This document shows, piece by piece, positions 1 to 13,606 of a stretch of DNA of 64,000 nt. The stretch spans positions 7,006,001-7,070,000 of the forward strand of contig CM082592.2 in NCBI GenBank assembly GCA_040954595.2, read 5' to 3'. A model generated the notes under the pieces. It ran no database searches and was not told where the DNA came from. It was given only the letters and a program-made list of their open reading frames with translations. The position numbers and the translations under genes are program-made. How positions within the stretch are numbered: position 1 is the first letter of the stretch; the number at the start of each line of letters is the position of its first letter. Origin of the DNA: Balanoglossus misakiensis. Lineage: Eukaryota > Hemichordata.

Positions 1-2714
1 GTGAGGCGACAATTTTCTGCCAGCATTAGGGACGAGCTGAAACCGACCGAGAACTCTGCAAGTATATAGCGCAAGGTATATAGCGTCGAGATTACTGATT
101 ATCGGGGACGAATAGAATGATTTATTGGCTAAAAGACTTGTTCAGTGCCCGCTGCTATCTAGTCGATGCAGGCTCCCAGCCACCTGCGACCAACTCATTT
201 ACTAAACTTCCCTACTGGAGTGTTAAAATACCCTGTCCCTCTACAGTTTTCACGCACAATATAAAAAACATAGCGAAGCTCTCCCTTCTAACAAATAAAA
301 AACTGTTTTGGAATTTCAAGATTCGGCTCGGAGACACCGTCACTTTGAGGTTGAACCGTGCCCTTGTTTGTGATTTTGCGCATTTGATACTAGATAAAGG
401 TATGAATGTTTATCTGCATTTATTTTGGTTATTTTTTTTATTGCCGGCCACATTTCTTTTAATCTGTTCCAAGTTTGATATTCTCGATGGTCGCCATTTT
501 GAAACCTGAATAGTGATGTTTACTACACACATCCGAGCTACGGCTACCGTTCCCTTTCCTCGCAAATCTGCATATTGCATCTCAATTCCTTCTTATGTGA
601 TGTCACCACAGACGTTGTGAAATTTTTGAGACGACAAGTTTAAAAGCTCTGTCATTTAGAAATTGTAACAATCCCCGACCTCTATGGTTGAGAAATCCCA
701 ACACGGTGTTACCGAAGACCCCTGAAAGATGATAAAAAACTCACCCTGTTGAGTGATTTTTTTTTACATATTTAGAAGACGCGTACTTCTACAGAAGTGT
801 TAAAGTGGTGACGAGGTGCATATGCCGACAGCTTCAGCCAGGCCCCTGTGTTCGCGCCTTCATCCGACAACTTAGCAACTGCCTTGATTTTTTTTTCCGC
901 GGTTGGCCAGGCTGACGTTTTTGGCGCGAAAAGCACTTTGGATGAGGCAAGCGACACAGCTTTTAACTTAGCCAGTGCAAGGAAACATACGGCGCGGCAA
1001 CTGAGTGAAAACCTTATGGGAATGAAATATTGTTAAAACGTGCATTCATCGGTGCTGAATACATATATGTGGCGGGGTTTTGGGTTATCTTTGGCAGACA
1101 TTACTTTATTCGCGGTTATTTTTCACATTTTTGGTTCAACATATTTAACAGAAATTATTCAAAATACAGTGCATGAAACTGATCTGTTAAAGTATGCATA
1201 ATGCGTGGCGCGGCTACTGAATAGTGTTTTCTTGGACAGAAATTCACAGCAACGTGGTTATAACACCACTTAATATAGACGCGTTTCAATTGTAATGAGA
1301 AAGGAGCTACTACACTCGACCGGCAATCGAGTTGTTGTTTTGGTCTAAGTTTATGACTACCGAGTTTTCAGCCCGCTAGCATGGATATTGTTGACTTTGC
1401 GTTTTTAGTCCGGACTAAAATCGACTGTCGCCAACAACAATGCAAGTCCCATACACAAGCCTACAGTCTGCGTTGACGAGCTGAATACTTTAGCTGATGA
1501 ACTGAGCAAAATTCTGAACATTTTTTACCAGAAATTATGCCTACTGACACTTAAGCTGAAATATATAAATATATGGACGGTTTTATTCAACTTTTTTTAT
1601 GTTTTCCGCGAATGTAATGCAAGTCGTCGTCAGCAAGAATACGCTCTGGGCGCGCGCGCGACGGAGCCAAACGAGCGCTGCTAGTGTTACCCTGGTGTTG
1701 GCGTATCATTTCATCCCCTGCGGACAGGCTTCTGTCGCACTAAACATGCCTGTCACTCAGAGAGAGAGAGAGAGAGAGAATTCTATAAGAATCACTGTGT
1801 CACTCATTCAACAGTTAAGCCCAAAGAGGCAAATAGCCAGTAGAAGTCCCCCAAAGTACACGGGACTTGGAAAGAATGCGTTTTCGTAAGAAACAGAGTC
1901 AGCCCAGGGTAGGTTTTACATGTAATGGTCTTATATGAACTAAGTACCTATTTTTTTCTTCTAGAGATTTAATGCCCATCTATTAGTAAAGAAATATCAA
2001 GCTTTGTAGCCTATTATTTTGCCATTTTTGCTAAACTTCATGACAAATTCAGCAGAAACAGAGCTCGCTGGGATAGGTCCAGTGCCTGCTCGGGTTAAGA
2101 GTGTAGGATGCCAATAGCGGTCATCGGAATTGGTCCACATCCCGGGGGACGGGCTTCTCCTCCGGTCTTTCGTGTTTATCTCAGCTCAAGTCGGGATGAT
2201 GTAGAAACTCACAGATCTCATACATAATTATGTCGTGTAGTTCACAAAAAAAACGCAATCTTGACGGCCTAGCCGGAGATACCTATTGTATCAACCAGTT
2301 TGTTCACGTGAGGGGATCGACAGGCACCAAACAATTACGTTAATGTCAATCAAAGTATGTGGTGCGCCGCCCGGCGCGGGTCAGCGTCGTCTTTACCCAC
2401 AATGCACCGTGTTTAAATGGCGTTCCACACTGGTGGGTGCCCACAGTGGAGGAAATATATGACAGGCGTTTGTACAACATACAGCTCTTTCAAGGCGTGT
2501 CTCTCTTATGTGGCTGCACGTTCGCCATTACCACCGCCACGCGATGGCGTTTACACATGACGACGTTCAAATTACATATCACACACCCCAGCTGCACTCG
2601 CAAATACCAGGACAAAATACCGAACTCAAATCTTAGTTCAAGTTTCATCTGATTACGAAAAGGCAGGGAAATTATAAAACCTGAGCACATGATTTTAATT
2701 AATGATAGACTCAC
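1..2714. other. Intron of the T-box gene (runs off the left edge)
   Basis: This stretch lies downstream of T-box exon B in the direction of transcription. No further T-box exon can be read on the minus strand, so the intron is longer than 2.7 kb. It holds an AG dinucleotide run at 1759-1779 and short pyrimidine or A/T tracts. I see no other coding signal. Confidence 0.75.
1759..1779. repeat. (AG)n microsatellite
   Basis: Uninterrupted AG dinucleotides. Confidence 0.95.
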
Positions 2715-2982
2715 GTGACCGTGCTGATCGAGGTTGTTGTTCGTCAGCTTCATCTTGTGAAAAGTGACCACCTGTTTCATCCAGACGGCTCCGGTGGCCG
2801 GCGAGTCCGGGTGGATGTAGAGCCTGCCCGGCATATGCGGCTCGGCCTTGCCGGTCACCACCCACTCCGAGTTGTGGTACTTGTAGCGCGTGTCGTCAAC
2901 AGGCACGATGTCCATCAGCATGATGTACTTGGCGTGCGGGTCCAGGCCCGTCACGCTGGCGCGGAAAGTGGGGAACATCCGC
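2715..2982 (-). CDS. T-box exon B: central T-box
   Basis: The exon is 268 bp: one base completes the split Arg codon, then 89 codons follow. The acceptor is TTTTTCTTACAG just upstream (minus strand) and the donor is a perfect GTGAGT directly after the codons for GHGH-like QHGH. It contains [57 protein letters not shown] and [16 protein letters not shown], all in the family order without gaps. No stop or frameshift interrupts it. The phase-0 exit after the GH residues matches the usual position of a T-box intron, so the following exon should open with the ILNSMHKYQP segment outside the window. Confidence 0.95.
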
Positions 2983-5900
2983 CTGTAAGAAAAAGTCATA
3001 CGCGTGACGTCATGAAAAGTGTAAATCTTTTTTTGTGTGGTGCTTGTATACTTTTGGAAATGCGGAGTGTTAAACAAACCTTGCATCAAAATAAACATAA
3101 AACACGTCGAGAAATTCTACTTCAGCATCTTAGGTCAGTGTTTTGACGCAAGTGTCTTCATTGAAAGCGCCACACGACAGGTCACGCTGCCAATATGGCC
3201 GCTGAACTCGCACTGTCACTGCATTACCATGATACAATCGGTTAAAATCCAGTGTGCTTTATAGTTCAAGGTTTACAACGCTGTAAAGCAGCTGTCTATA
3301 AAACATAAGCCGAAAATCTTTTCACCTACTGATCAATTTGTTGCCCACCTAATTAACACAACAGTGGAAATTTTGGCAGTTACATGTTATACACGCGTAG
3401 CAGTAAAGAGTCCATGACGCAGAAATTGGTCGGTGCACGCGGGTATTACACAGTGCGTGTTTTCCATCGTGAATTTTGAATTTTTTACACGGAGCAGATT
3501 GAATTCGAGATTTTTTCCACATCCTGTCCCGAGAATGTCATTGTCGCCATGGAAACCCTTTATTGTGCGTTTAATAACATAGCACGCAATAACTCATGCT
3601 ATATTCGGTCCATATCCCGATATTCTTCGGTTTCGGTAGTTCTTTTTTTTACCAAATCCGGCGACGCTAACTGAATATTGAAAAACGCTTAACGCACGCG
3701 AGATAGTCATTAATAAATAATTCAGTTAGAAGCACCCACTCCATCGTGTCACTTTCCTCAGATCAAATCATCTTTGTCATTTTAAGTTTAGTATTAAAGT
3801 CATTCTATATGATATTTACGGCGGCCAGTTTTCGTTAGCGTGTACCTATACGGAACAAGTGACACGAAGCCGTTGTAATCGTTCTCCAAGCTAAAACATG
3901 ACACGCCGTTTTATTGGTCGTCTAGTCGCTTATAACATCTGTTCTTAGGCACAACCTGTCGGCTGACTAATATCTGCTTTCAATGTAGATGCGACTCCGA
4001 TGGCGTTAATTTCTCTTCGTACAAACATTAAGTCGTCGAACGGTGACAGATTTCAAGTTACAGTGTTCTAAGAGTATTCTATGGGTTAAACCAAGACGCA
4101 TCGCAAAATTCAACTTGGCGGTGTAAGTCGAAAACAGTAGCTGGTCTGGAATTCAAGCGCTGCGCTATAAACATGACATATTTAATCCGAAAAATATGCC
4201 ATTGTAAAAATCATCATTTGAAATGAATAAGCTAGTTATGCATGTTAGGACTCTGGTGTTTCGTTTCGGCTGTGGACAGGGGAGTATTCAGAAGTTGTGT
4301 TTAGTTATACGCCTAGTCTCATCCCCGCAACAGAAACCACCTGTTGATTGACACAAGCGAATTTATGCAAATTATTCCATGCCCCTAATCAATCTGGAAA
4401 ACAAACATAAAAGTTTTTTTTTTCTCTCACATAAGTGGCACGCCCTTTCACTCACAATGGGGCGATCGGTTACATCATGTAAACACATAGAGAAATCTGT
4501 TTTATTTGTGTTTGCTCTAATCGCATAATTAAGAACGCCGCATTCCGCTCATATATAAGCTTACCCCGACGCGATTTTGCTCACAAACCGTGACTTATAG
4601 GCAAATGTTTCGCACAAAACCGAACACTTCTGATGCCCGGTCCCTGTCCCATTATTAATGATGGCTGCCGCGGAGGGACGGTATATGAGAACTTCAATGT
4701 ACGAAATTTCGCCAAAATGTGCGGTGCAAGACGAATCCATAAATCCACCTCAGAAATAAAATTGTTATGCACACAACAAAATTATTTGTCTAACGGATTA
4801 AAGGCAAACGATCACGCCCTATGTTGTCGAACGCGGCCATTTTCCTTCGTATCACTCGGCCGCATTGTTCTAAACCGACACTTTTGGCTCTATTGTTTAT
4901 TTAGCAGAAATGACAGTTAAACAAATACATTAACTCGACTATATAACATCTAAACGCATCACAAACAAAGAAACAAAAGTAGGTTTGGTTGTGAATGGAT
5001 CACAAAAGTTAAACACAGCGAAGTCCGAAATCTTGTTTCGCGAACATTAATCTTCAAGCCTTGTGTTACTTATACTATACGTACAGTACAAAACACTACT
5101 TTGCAAGGGCTATATACCGTTTCAGCCGAACCTCGTCAGAAATGACAGATTTTTGCATAGAGGATGTTGCCTGTGGTTTTCATGAGCCCTGTTGCTGTTT
5201 TTTTATTGCTGGGTTCGACTTTTATGGCCGCGCTTTCATGGAAGTATCGCCCATTGTTCGGCTGTGTTGATTAGCGTTCATTCCTCAGAAGTGTCGCGGT
5301 TCTTGGGAGAAGGCGTTAAGAAGACGAGGACAAGTGCGATATGTATAGCCCCTGCCATTCGCGGGCTTTCTAAACGTTTGCACGACAGATTAAGTGTAAA
5401 GAAAAACAGCAGTTTTTTGTCACTTGGTGACACAACTTTCACGAAAACAACAATTCTTGTTTTTTCTGACAATATATCGGTGACACCTGCTGGAATTGAG
5501 GTGATAATCGCTCTTCAAGCTGCAGTTCGAGTCGCGAGAAACTGCGCTTTAAAAGTCGATACATGTACGAATTGAGGATATTTTGAGAGAGAGAGGGGGG
5601 GGAGAGAGAGAACCACTGATGTACTCGCACTACACAATCAAAGACGCTCAAGTACAAGGCACATGTTTTACTACAACATCGATCGACAAACGAACTTTCT
5701 TCCGGACAAAACCTCGCACTCGATTTTATATTGAACATAGATAGAGCGCAGCATCGGGTTATACACGCGAGCAATGATAAGATTATGATTCATTTTTAAA
5801 CACCGAATATTCCCAGGACGGTGAAAACATAAAGACGTTTAATGAGGAACAAAGAACACTGCAAACTGCCCGCGAGAACTTGAATGATAAGGCGGTCTGA

Positions 5901-8900
5901 CTTCAACAGCATCCTTGCCGATTTCCATACTTCGGCGTTCCAATTAAATCATCGTCGGAGCGGTGAATACGAGGTACATGATAGCTAATCATTCTATTAA
6001 AACTTTCAACAATCGTGCTACGTCAGATGGACACGAAAGTGTCAAATTCAACAGATCTCCGTATCGATTTCCCCACTGTTCGCCCGCGCCCGCCAATTCC
6101 CTTTGTCTTGGAAGAATCATCGCGCCGCGCGCGGGCCTCTCCTCGCGACTACTTGTAAAATTAATACATATTCGCCACAATACTGTGGTGTTAACAAGAT
6201 TGAAATATGTTGCACGGGTGTGATTCGCTCGGCAACCTGTAGATGTTTCGCAAAAAAAAATTAATGTGGTGAAAAGGGACCACGTACAGTAGCCTCTGGC
6301 CAAGAAGAGAGCGGTTTGCTGTTTGTCAAATTTTCAACATTGTGCTCAACAAGTTGCGCGGAGAATGTCGATTCCTTTTCGATATAGGCCTATACCAGCG
6401 GCGTTTACATATAAGTCGTTGGATTTTTCAAGATGGAAAAGTCAATCTGGCATCACTTTTAATAATTTGAAATAAACTCGTGACCAAACGCGCGAGCCTC
6501 GTTCCTGGAGTTGTCATCACGCAGATGGACAAGTGACTTGAAAAATCTAACAGCCGTTGACAGCGTTCCTCGGATCCACGAAGTTGCCGCGTGGTTTTGA
6601 TACCAAAATGTGCAACTGTTATGTGGTCGATTGAGCAATAATTTACTGATCCAACTGCCTTTCTGATAACAGAAGACGGACACCAGCCTCAAGAGGTTAT
6701 AAGGACACCGTACTAGTAGTCCCCCTTGAACTCGGAACTGTTTACCCGACGGGGTTCGACTTCTCAGTTCTGCGGTGTGTAATTTCAAAGAGGATGAAAT
6801 TCTGCGGCTTTACCCGAAACTTCAGGACGAACAATAGACCCGGTGCCCCCTTGACAGTGAACAAAGCCCCCGTGAGAGAGCGCCTTCGGTATCAGGGTCG
6901 GTTTCGAACCGTGCATGGGATTAAAGTTTCGCCAAAATGAATGACTGCGGTCCACGGGTAATGTTTCCCGCGCTTGGGAAATGTTTAAAACAGACGAAAG
7001 CCGATTTTTTCCCGCGCAGACGATGAAGTTTTACACAATTTTTTTTCACGTTCACCTGCAGGGCCGGAACCAAACAATAGGACACACAGCATCCAGTTTT
7101 ATTGTTGCGCGTTCATTGATAATGCTTTGCTGAGAAATTCAATATCACACAATCATAGAAGGTCGCCTTCAATTCCGAGCATTTGATATTTTTCCCCGAG
7201 TGCTCAGACGGGAAAGCGACATTCAGCGCAAATTTCGAAAACGAACCGCCCTTGGACATGCGACGAAAAGTCTTTAATATTAATGCCTATTAATTGAACT
7301 TATGAGAAATATGAAATGTTTAAAATGTCGAAACAGTTACACGTGCACTTCCGCGGTGGAAGAGAATGTTTCAACACCCAGGTCGAATCGGGTATGGAGT
7401 GTTTCAAACGCGAAATCTCTTGCGAATAAGGGGTAAGTTGAACAACAAGAACGGCCTGGATGAAAACAGTTACAGTTTTGAATGCTATCAGTGGCCTAAA
7501 TGAACATAAAGTAAGCGAAAATCCATGACATGGTGGGATTACATTTGACATGATGGAACTAACAACGTTTGGCTCAGAAAGTGTAGTCAACGGGAGACGG
7601 CAAGGGTATAACAATGCCGTATTCTCCATTTTGCGTTTGGCTGTCGCGAGGTTGGCAGTGTCAAACAAATTTTATCGTAAGCAAATATGGATCGGTTTCC
7701 GAGATCACACACCGGCGACGATTTTTTGTATTTGCTCCCGTGTTTTGACTTTGATGAATGACTGCTGTTCTAGGAAGGGAATTTGTCACCATCTTGGGTA
7801 TTTCATATTCCCATTATGATCATGTGTATTGATGGGCTTTCGCGTCGCCGTCGTATGTTGAAGTGTTATCACCAACACTCGTCCTTCTCTCAGTCGTGCA
7901 CCCAGAACACAAATTGTCGTCTGCGCGAAATTTTCGTCTAATTTCTCCGTCTTTTTGGGACAATGTTATCTTTAATTAAAGTTAAACCCCTTTTCGGCGA
8001 TTTTTATCAGCGATGGCTTAATGAGAGGGTAAACACGGCAAATTGTAACTTTGCCATCGGATATGTAAAAATGCCCGTCTGAATTTGGTATACCATTAAT
8101 TTCAATACTGCCGAGGCTGTAAAATTTCGACGGGTTTCCATGACGGGACCAGATCACTTTGCTGTCGGGGATGCATGCATCCAATGCTTTATTTCCAAGC
8201 TAATATTTCCTTCTTTCGAACTGATCATTATTAATCGATATCGTCGCAGACTTGCTGCAGATGACACTTGTGAATTAGTAGCGTAAAGGAGCAGACGAGT
8301 TGTTTTACACGTAACGTTTGCACTTGGCCCGAGGCGGTGGGGCGATCTCACTCATCCGGCACGGCTGAAGTGTCTCTTTTGCCTATTGTTCCCGAAGTAT
8401 AGGTGGCCCACTTTGGAAACATTTTTTTATGCCGTCCCCCCGATCCATGGGTTCTTATTTTCCCTGAATTACCCCATTTGTAAGTACGTCCACCACAATG
8501 ACACAAATAAGTGAAGCGGGACGAACTTTGCCAGATTGCAGACATTAAGATGGGATGGTCGGCCATACAATAGCTGTTCGAATAAAAGCTCCAATTAATT
8601 GGTATTAGTCCCGACTCCGTACTTGAGACAGGCATTGTCGCGTGTGTGTAGGCGGTGGTCATTCTTGGCCATACGCGATCGATGGCCGGCCCTTTTCTAT
8701 TCAGCCTAAGATGATACTCGCCAAAATCTGCTATAAATGATTATTATTTGTATTCAAGTACAAAAATGCACCTCGCTGTATACTGTTGCGTTTTACAGTG
8801 TTGTGATGCCTTTAAAAACGCGACCGACAACTTCAAGAAATCTCGCGTCAACCGGCGCTGAACTTCTATCGTCTGATCAGAAACGGAACGGAACGCGACG

Positions 8901-10206
8901 TCGCCAACCGAATAGTTCAGTAGAAAAAATGGCTCCATTTCTGAAATCTCGAACAAAACTAAGGCAACATTTTCACAAACCATTAAGCAATGCCGTGCGA
9001 TACTAAAGCGAACCGTGATCGGCAAAAACAAGCCATCAGCGGTGTTAAAACGTTAGAGCCAATATTAACATAGCGCCAGGGAGTCTGTCAAGTCCATACC
9101 AGTCCAACCGATCCACTTTCCCTGAGCTCATCTTCGCAAACAAAACGAAGAATTTTCGGAGCTTCTTATCATAGAATTGTCGTGTCTGTTCGGCCCGGTT
9201 GGGTACGCAGCTCTGAACAATGCCACCGAGACAGACCAATTCCAAATAATTTGGGCTCAGACTTTTTGAGAATGGGTGATTTCACCGGCGTTTAGTTCAC
9301 GGCTACTCAGGGCGCTGTCCGTGCGTCCCAGCCGTGGATCAGCCGGTACAGAACCGGTCAATCGTTTTCTCTTCGCGTGTCGTCTGCGCGTTTTTCTGCT
9401 CAAAATATGCCACAGTTACACGCACATTTCTGGGGCAAAACACACAACTCAAGCAGAATTTAAATAATTTTAAAAGGGGAATTTAAAAAGGGACTCCACC
9501 CAAACGTGTTTGGGTCGACTCGGTAGACCACGACCAATCGCTCGTCGAAGACGCGAATACCGAAACTCGGCCCCTTGTCCGCGTTCAGAGACAGTCGATT
9601 CAAAACTCTCCCATATCCGGGAGGTCTCTCATTTTTTAAATAAATGCGGGACTTTGTTAAATTTGTGAGAAGTCGTCACGGAGATTTTCTAAATTACGAA
9701 AAACGATGTTTGCTGAGATATACCACGATAAAGATGATGATATCGCGCAGGTCGTCGCGCTATTACTAAATCCCAGACAATTACGACGGAACTAAATCGA
9801 AACCGGCTGTCGTGTCGGGTATACACATACAGGCTCTTTGGCACATAAACGCACATTTTCGCGATGTTTGGTCAAAACTGTAACTCAGGTAGCGATACAT
9901 TTCACCACCTCCTTTCTGTGTGTCCTCGATGCTCGTTCATTTAAAACATTGCAAAATCGGCCAACTTTTTTTTGACTTGTGAGAAATATTTGACTTGCCT
10001 GCCAGCTTTTGTGATGATCATCTCGGTGCCGATTTTGTGGAACTTCTCCCACAGCTCCTTCCCTTCCAGGGTCACTTTGATATCCTTGTTTTGAACGGTG
10101 GCGGCGGGTATGGTCGGGTGGCCCGGCCCGGCCATCATGTGCTGCGGCTTGTGATCGATGTGGCCGGGCAGCGGAGGAAAGTCCCCGAAATGGTGACGTC
10201 CGCGAT
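2715..10206 (-). CDS. T-box transcription factor, partial gene (two internal exons)
   Basis: The gene encodes a nuclear sequence-specific DNA-binding protein of the T-box family. Two minus-strand exons (10206-9999, then 2982-2715) join in frame and give about the first 115 residues of the T-box, preceded by about 40 residues rich in Pro and His. Visible landmarks in order are the [20 protein letters not shown] start of the domain, the conserved GRRMFP junction, [24 protein letters not shown] and KLTNN, ending at DQHGH. The next exon should start with the conserved ILNSMHKYQP segment and is not found down to position 1, so the gene continues off the left edge. The 5' exon ends at a splice acceptor, so an upstream coding or leader exon exists but was not identified. 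The subfamily is uncertain: [18 protein letters not shown] and MPGRLY are Tbx4/5-like, [10 protein letters not shown] and FHK are Tbx2/3-like, and LDQHGH and PVD are Tbx6/16-like. Family membership is secure. Confidence 0.93.
2983..9998. other. T-box intron of 7,016 bp with GC-AG ends
   Basis: On the minus strand the intron starts GCAAGT at 9998 and ends TTACAG at 2983. The sequence is CpG-rich throughout. It contains a GA/poly-G mixed tract at 5585-5610 and no open frame that I can tie to a protein family. Many short open frames occur, as expected by chance. Confidence 0.8.
5585..5610. repeat. GA run split by poly-G
   Basis: (GA)5, then eight or more G, then (GA)n. Confidence 0.9.
9999..10206 (-). 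CDS. T-box exon A: N-terminal flank and start of T-box
   Basis: The exon is 208 bp. Read on the minus strand it follows a pyrimidine-rich acceptor ending TACCACACAG and enters with two bases of a split codon. It encodes 68 complete codons: first a Pro/His-rich linker ([12 protein letters not shown], then HKPQHMMAG), then the T-box start from about codon 42. It ends with the first two bases of an Arg codon. The base after the exon is G, followed by C: the donor reads CAG/GCAAGT, a GC donor with otherwise perfect consensus. The only nearby GT, four bases further on, would put the next exon out of frame and would insert extra residues into the invariant GRRMFP motif. The 5' boundary is less sure than the 3' boundary, because the upstream exon is not identified and the reading frame stays open a little beyond the proposed acceptor. 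Confidence 0.88.
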
Positions 10207-10576
10207 CTGTGTGGTACAGAAGACAGAGAGAAAAAAAGAATGTTACTCTGTTCCGCTGTTTTGGGCGAGCTTCGGGTGTGAGGACAGAAATATAAAGATG
10301 GATTTGTTTTTACCTGCGAATGCTAGGTGATCACTGCTTACACATTGCTGCATTTGTAAGCCATGGTAGGAAAACCCTCGCGGAGGCGAGACGATACTGT
10401 TGATGCTAAACGCGCGAGCACGGTGACTCAGTATGTCTTCACTTTCGTACATCATTTTTGGAGAAGAAGAAAAAACTTCAAAACTGTCGTGGACCACAGT
10501 GTCGAACCTCTCACTCCGGGCACAGGGCAAGAGAGACCTCGGACGCAGGTAGCCGCTATCTGTAAACACAGTCAGG

Positions 10577-10602
10577 TATATATATGTATGTATGTATATA
10601 TA
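10577..10602. repeat. TA/TATG low-complexity tract
   Basis: TATA and TATG units just upstream of the T-box exon in the direction of transcription. Confidence 0.85.
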
Positions 10603-11580
10603 CGGATGGCTGGACGCGACGGTCGATAGTGGTCCTTGTGTTGTGATAGGGCGGTCGGTCGGCCGGCCGCTGTGTGTGTTTTGATGTGTGTGTTCAGTAA
10701 CCACTATCTAGACTGAAAAGAACGGCAGCCCCTCTCATTCAAATGCCCTACTTCAATTAAAGACCTATTATTTAGGGGATAGCTTTGATGACACCAGCAC
10801 GGTTGTTTTTTGTCAACACCAAGGCATACAATTGGCATTCAGTTCTGCCAATCACGGTCTCGGAAAACGTTTGCCGGCTAGGCGGCGCATTCATGTCGTT
10901 CCGGGGCGTCATCACTTGTCCCGGATCCTGCATAAATTATGACGGCGGAAAGCCAATCGGGCCAGGTAGACACAAATCGTTTATTTTTTTCTGTTTCTTT
11001 AAACGACGATGTTTAAAGCTTACACTTTTCGCGAGTTTTGTTGATAGAATATGATACAAATTGCACTGCAGGTTTCTCTGCATGCGGATCGGCCGGTTTC
11101 GCGAGCGCGAGAAAATACGTCGTCACATTGAAAAAGAGTCGACAGGCAGGGTAAAATGTTCGACAAAACCCCGGAGATAAAAAAAGCACATTGGTAAGAA
11201 AAATAGCATATAAGCACGGTCGCTCCACCGACCGTGATGTAAGATCAGTTAACATAAGATAGAATGTATTTAAAGAAAAAAAATAAATGTATGAATTCCT
11301 CATTTAAATGTGTCATCGTCACAGGGTTCTCTAAGCTCGGAGTGGACGAGAATAAGTGATAGATATCGCCAGACGAAACTGTGAAAAATACCATGATCCT
11401 CTATTCTTATGTGTTTCAATGTGCAGACAGCAGGGCTGATAAATTTGTGAAGCTGTCGGCACTAGCCGCGCGTTTTTTGAGCCGTGAAGAAAGTTTCGCA
11501 ATTTGACGAACAGGACACCTCCGCCAATGATGAATAAAAGTGACTGAAAAGGCATAATAAGCAGTACGTCTCTCTGTTGA

Positions 11581-11681
11581 TCTCTTCATCTATCTGTCTT
11601 TCTGCGTTTCTCTCTCCCACCCCTACCCCTGCCTCTCTCTCTCTCTGTGTGTGTCTGTCTCTCTGCCCCTCTATCTCTCTC
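11581..11681. repeat. Pyrimidine-rich CT/CTGT low-complexity tract
   Basis: An almost pure pyrimidine strand of CT, CTGT and CCCCT units; the complementary strand is a GA-rich tract. Confidence 0.9.
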
Positions 11682-13031
11682 ATTATCAACCCATGGTGGC
11701 GAAAGTGAGATAGGGGCATCTGACATCATTTCTGACAACAAAAGTGGAATGCGTATAGGGCCTACAACCAGACGATTGCGTTTAGCTTTACGTAAATGAT
11801 TGAAATCAAGATGTGCTTTAAATGAAATGTCTAATGCAAAATAGCGGCACTGGTCTAATATTTTTCCTGGCCCGTCCTGCTCGAGTTCGGCATTGATATC
11901 CAACCGACTATTTGTTATCGTCGGTGTATATTAGCAGATAATTACTTTTGTGCCATTTCTAGCATGTTTACACCAATTTAATGCTTGTTCCGACATCTTT
12001 TCGTAACCGAATGTCATAACTCGTAAGGCCTTTCATTGATCACCGCTCAAACGCTGGCTTTTCCATTGCATGTTCGACCATTGGAAATCGCCCCAGGCTG
12101 GGCAATGATAATATCTCGCTGCTACCAGCTTAATTTGGGCACCTCATCAAAGATTTATGCCACTCACTAATGTAGAGCTAACTAAACTCGTTTGAATAAT
12201 GGTAGTTTCGTTTTAACTTGCTAAAGTATTACATATTGAACGTAACGGGTAAGTATGAAGCCTGATATAGCCTAGGCCGCGGTGCCGGCGGAGCCCGGGC
12301 GCGCACGGAGCGACGCGACGTCGTCGGCCATATCGACGGCATTTGTTATTATTCAACTGTGCTAAGCACCGGGGCGCGATTGAATGAGTGTGATGGGGGA
12401 AAATCGTCACTGAAAGTGCTCTTCGACCGAAGATGCACGGAGCTCTTGTTTTAGCGGAATGAAAAACATAAAACGCAGGTGTAAACTGGTGCTCCGCCTC
12501 CAGCCCGACTCGAGGGCGCCAAGGCCAAGCGACCCCGTCTCCACTTGACTTGACCACCAGCCAATCAGGTGCGCCAATGTAAACCAGCGCTTGCCCTTTT
12601 CATTTTCCCCGTGCACTGTCGTCTGAAGACGTCACTCACTCGGTGTGGCCACCGTGCGAGCGAGCAGCAATGCGCGATCAGTGTCTTTGTTCAATAGACT
12701 GAAAAAAGGAGGTAAAGATAATCCAATTAAGGGACAAGAATGGTGAGCTTGTTAGAAAACCCTTGCTTTCTAAGAGTGAATGGAACGTCTTTTGTGGCGA
12801 AGTGGTTTCGCGGATGTTTGTTTTCCACCGATCGGTTGAATTTTGTTTCGCAATTTTAACATGTTCTAGGTTCGCGTGTTTCAAACGACTGTTTACAGTG
12901 ATCAGGTTTATCAGTGACGAGAAAACCTGTCGGAATTTCATCGTGTGTTCCCGCGGTAAATTAATTTCTGCGCGTTTGAAATTCTAATTTCCAGGCTCAT
13001 TGGTAATCACGGACGTGAGGTTCGGCCACTT

Positions 13032-13044
13032 CCCCCCCCCCCCC
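13032..13044. repeat. C13 homopolymer
   Basis: One of several long G/C homopolymers in the window. Confidence 0.95.
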
Positions 13045-13591
13045 GTTGTATATAGGGCTTCGTGGCTTACCTGACGGAGACCACAGTCGAGTCCGTTCAG
13101 ACTAGCCGTCTAACACATGTCTATAAAAGCGATCATTTCCCATCGATTTTGTCTAAAAGCGAAACAATAGGACGGTGAAACAATAGAATGGGACAGGAAA
13201 GAGAGTGGAGATTGTTGAATGCAGTGAAAGGCATGGTTGAAAATTAGCTATTTACTCAAGGGTTGTTAACAGTGGGCGGGTTAGCCAAACGTCTTCCTTT
13301 GAGCTGTTAATCATCCTTGGTTCGACATTATCATGTTTCTGTTAGTCTAATTTGGAACAAAAATGTTTGTAAATAACGACCAATTTTGCTTGCGCAATAT
13401 CAGTGACTGGTTATTTGAAATGACAGCAGTTGTACCTGGTGATGATTTTTATAGAAATGTTCTCTTGTATTGACTGCGGTTTCCGCGTCACTCAGACTAT
13501 TCTATTAGTCATGACAGGTTGCCGAGATATTGCTGAAAGTTGAAGGCAGCCATCTTGTCGGCGAACAGATCTTTAGCGCGATTTCATATTT

Positions 13592-13606
13592 GGGGGGGGG
13601 GGGGGG
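13592..13606. repeat. G15 homopolymer
   Basis: Uninterrupted run of 15 G. Confidence 0.95.

Noticed and set aside
2490-3098. T-box exon B as a continuous 202-residue protein
   Set aside because: Residues outside 2715-2982 have no T-box similarity, and perfect splice sites bound the exon.
6890-6925. tRNA B-box-like sequence GGTTTCGAACC
   Set aside because: One base too long for the B box, and no matching A box or cloverleaf could be found.
10243-10704. 153-codon minus-strand frame upstream of T-box exon A, as the missing N-terminal exon
   Set aside because: It contains TA-repeat translation and lacks any T-box N-terminal resemblance; no donor of the needed phase was evident.
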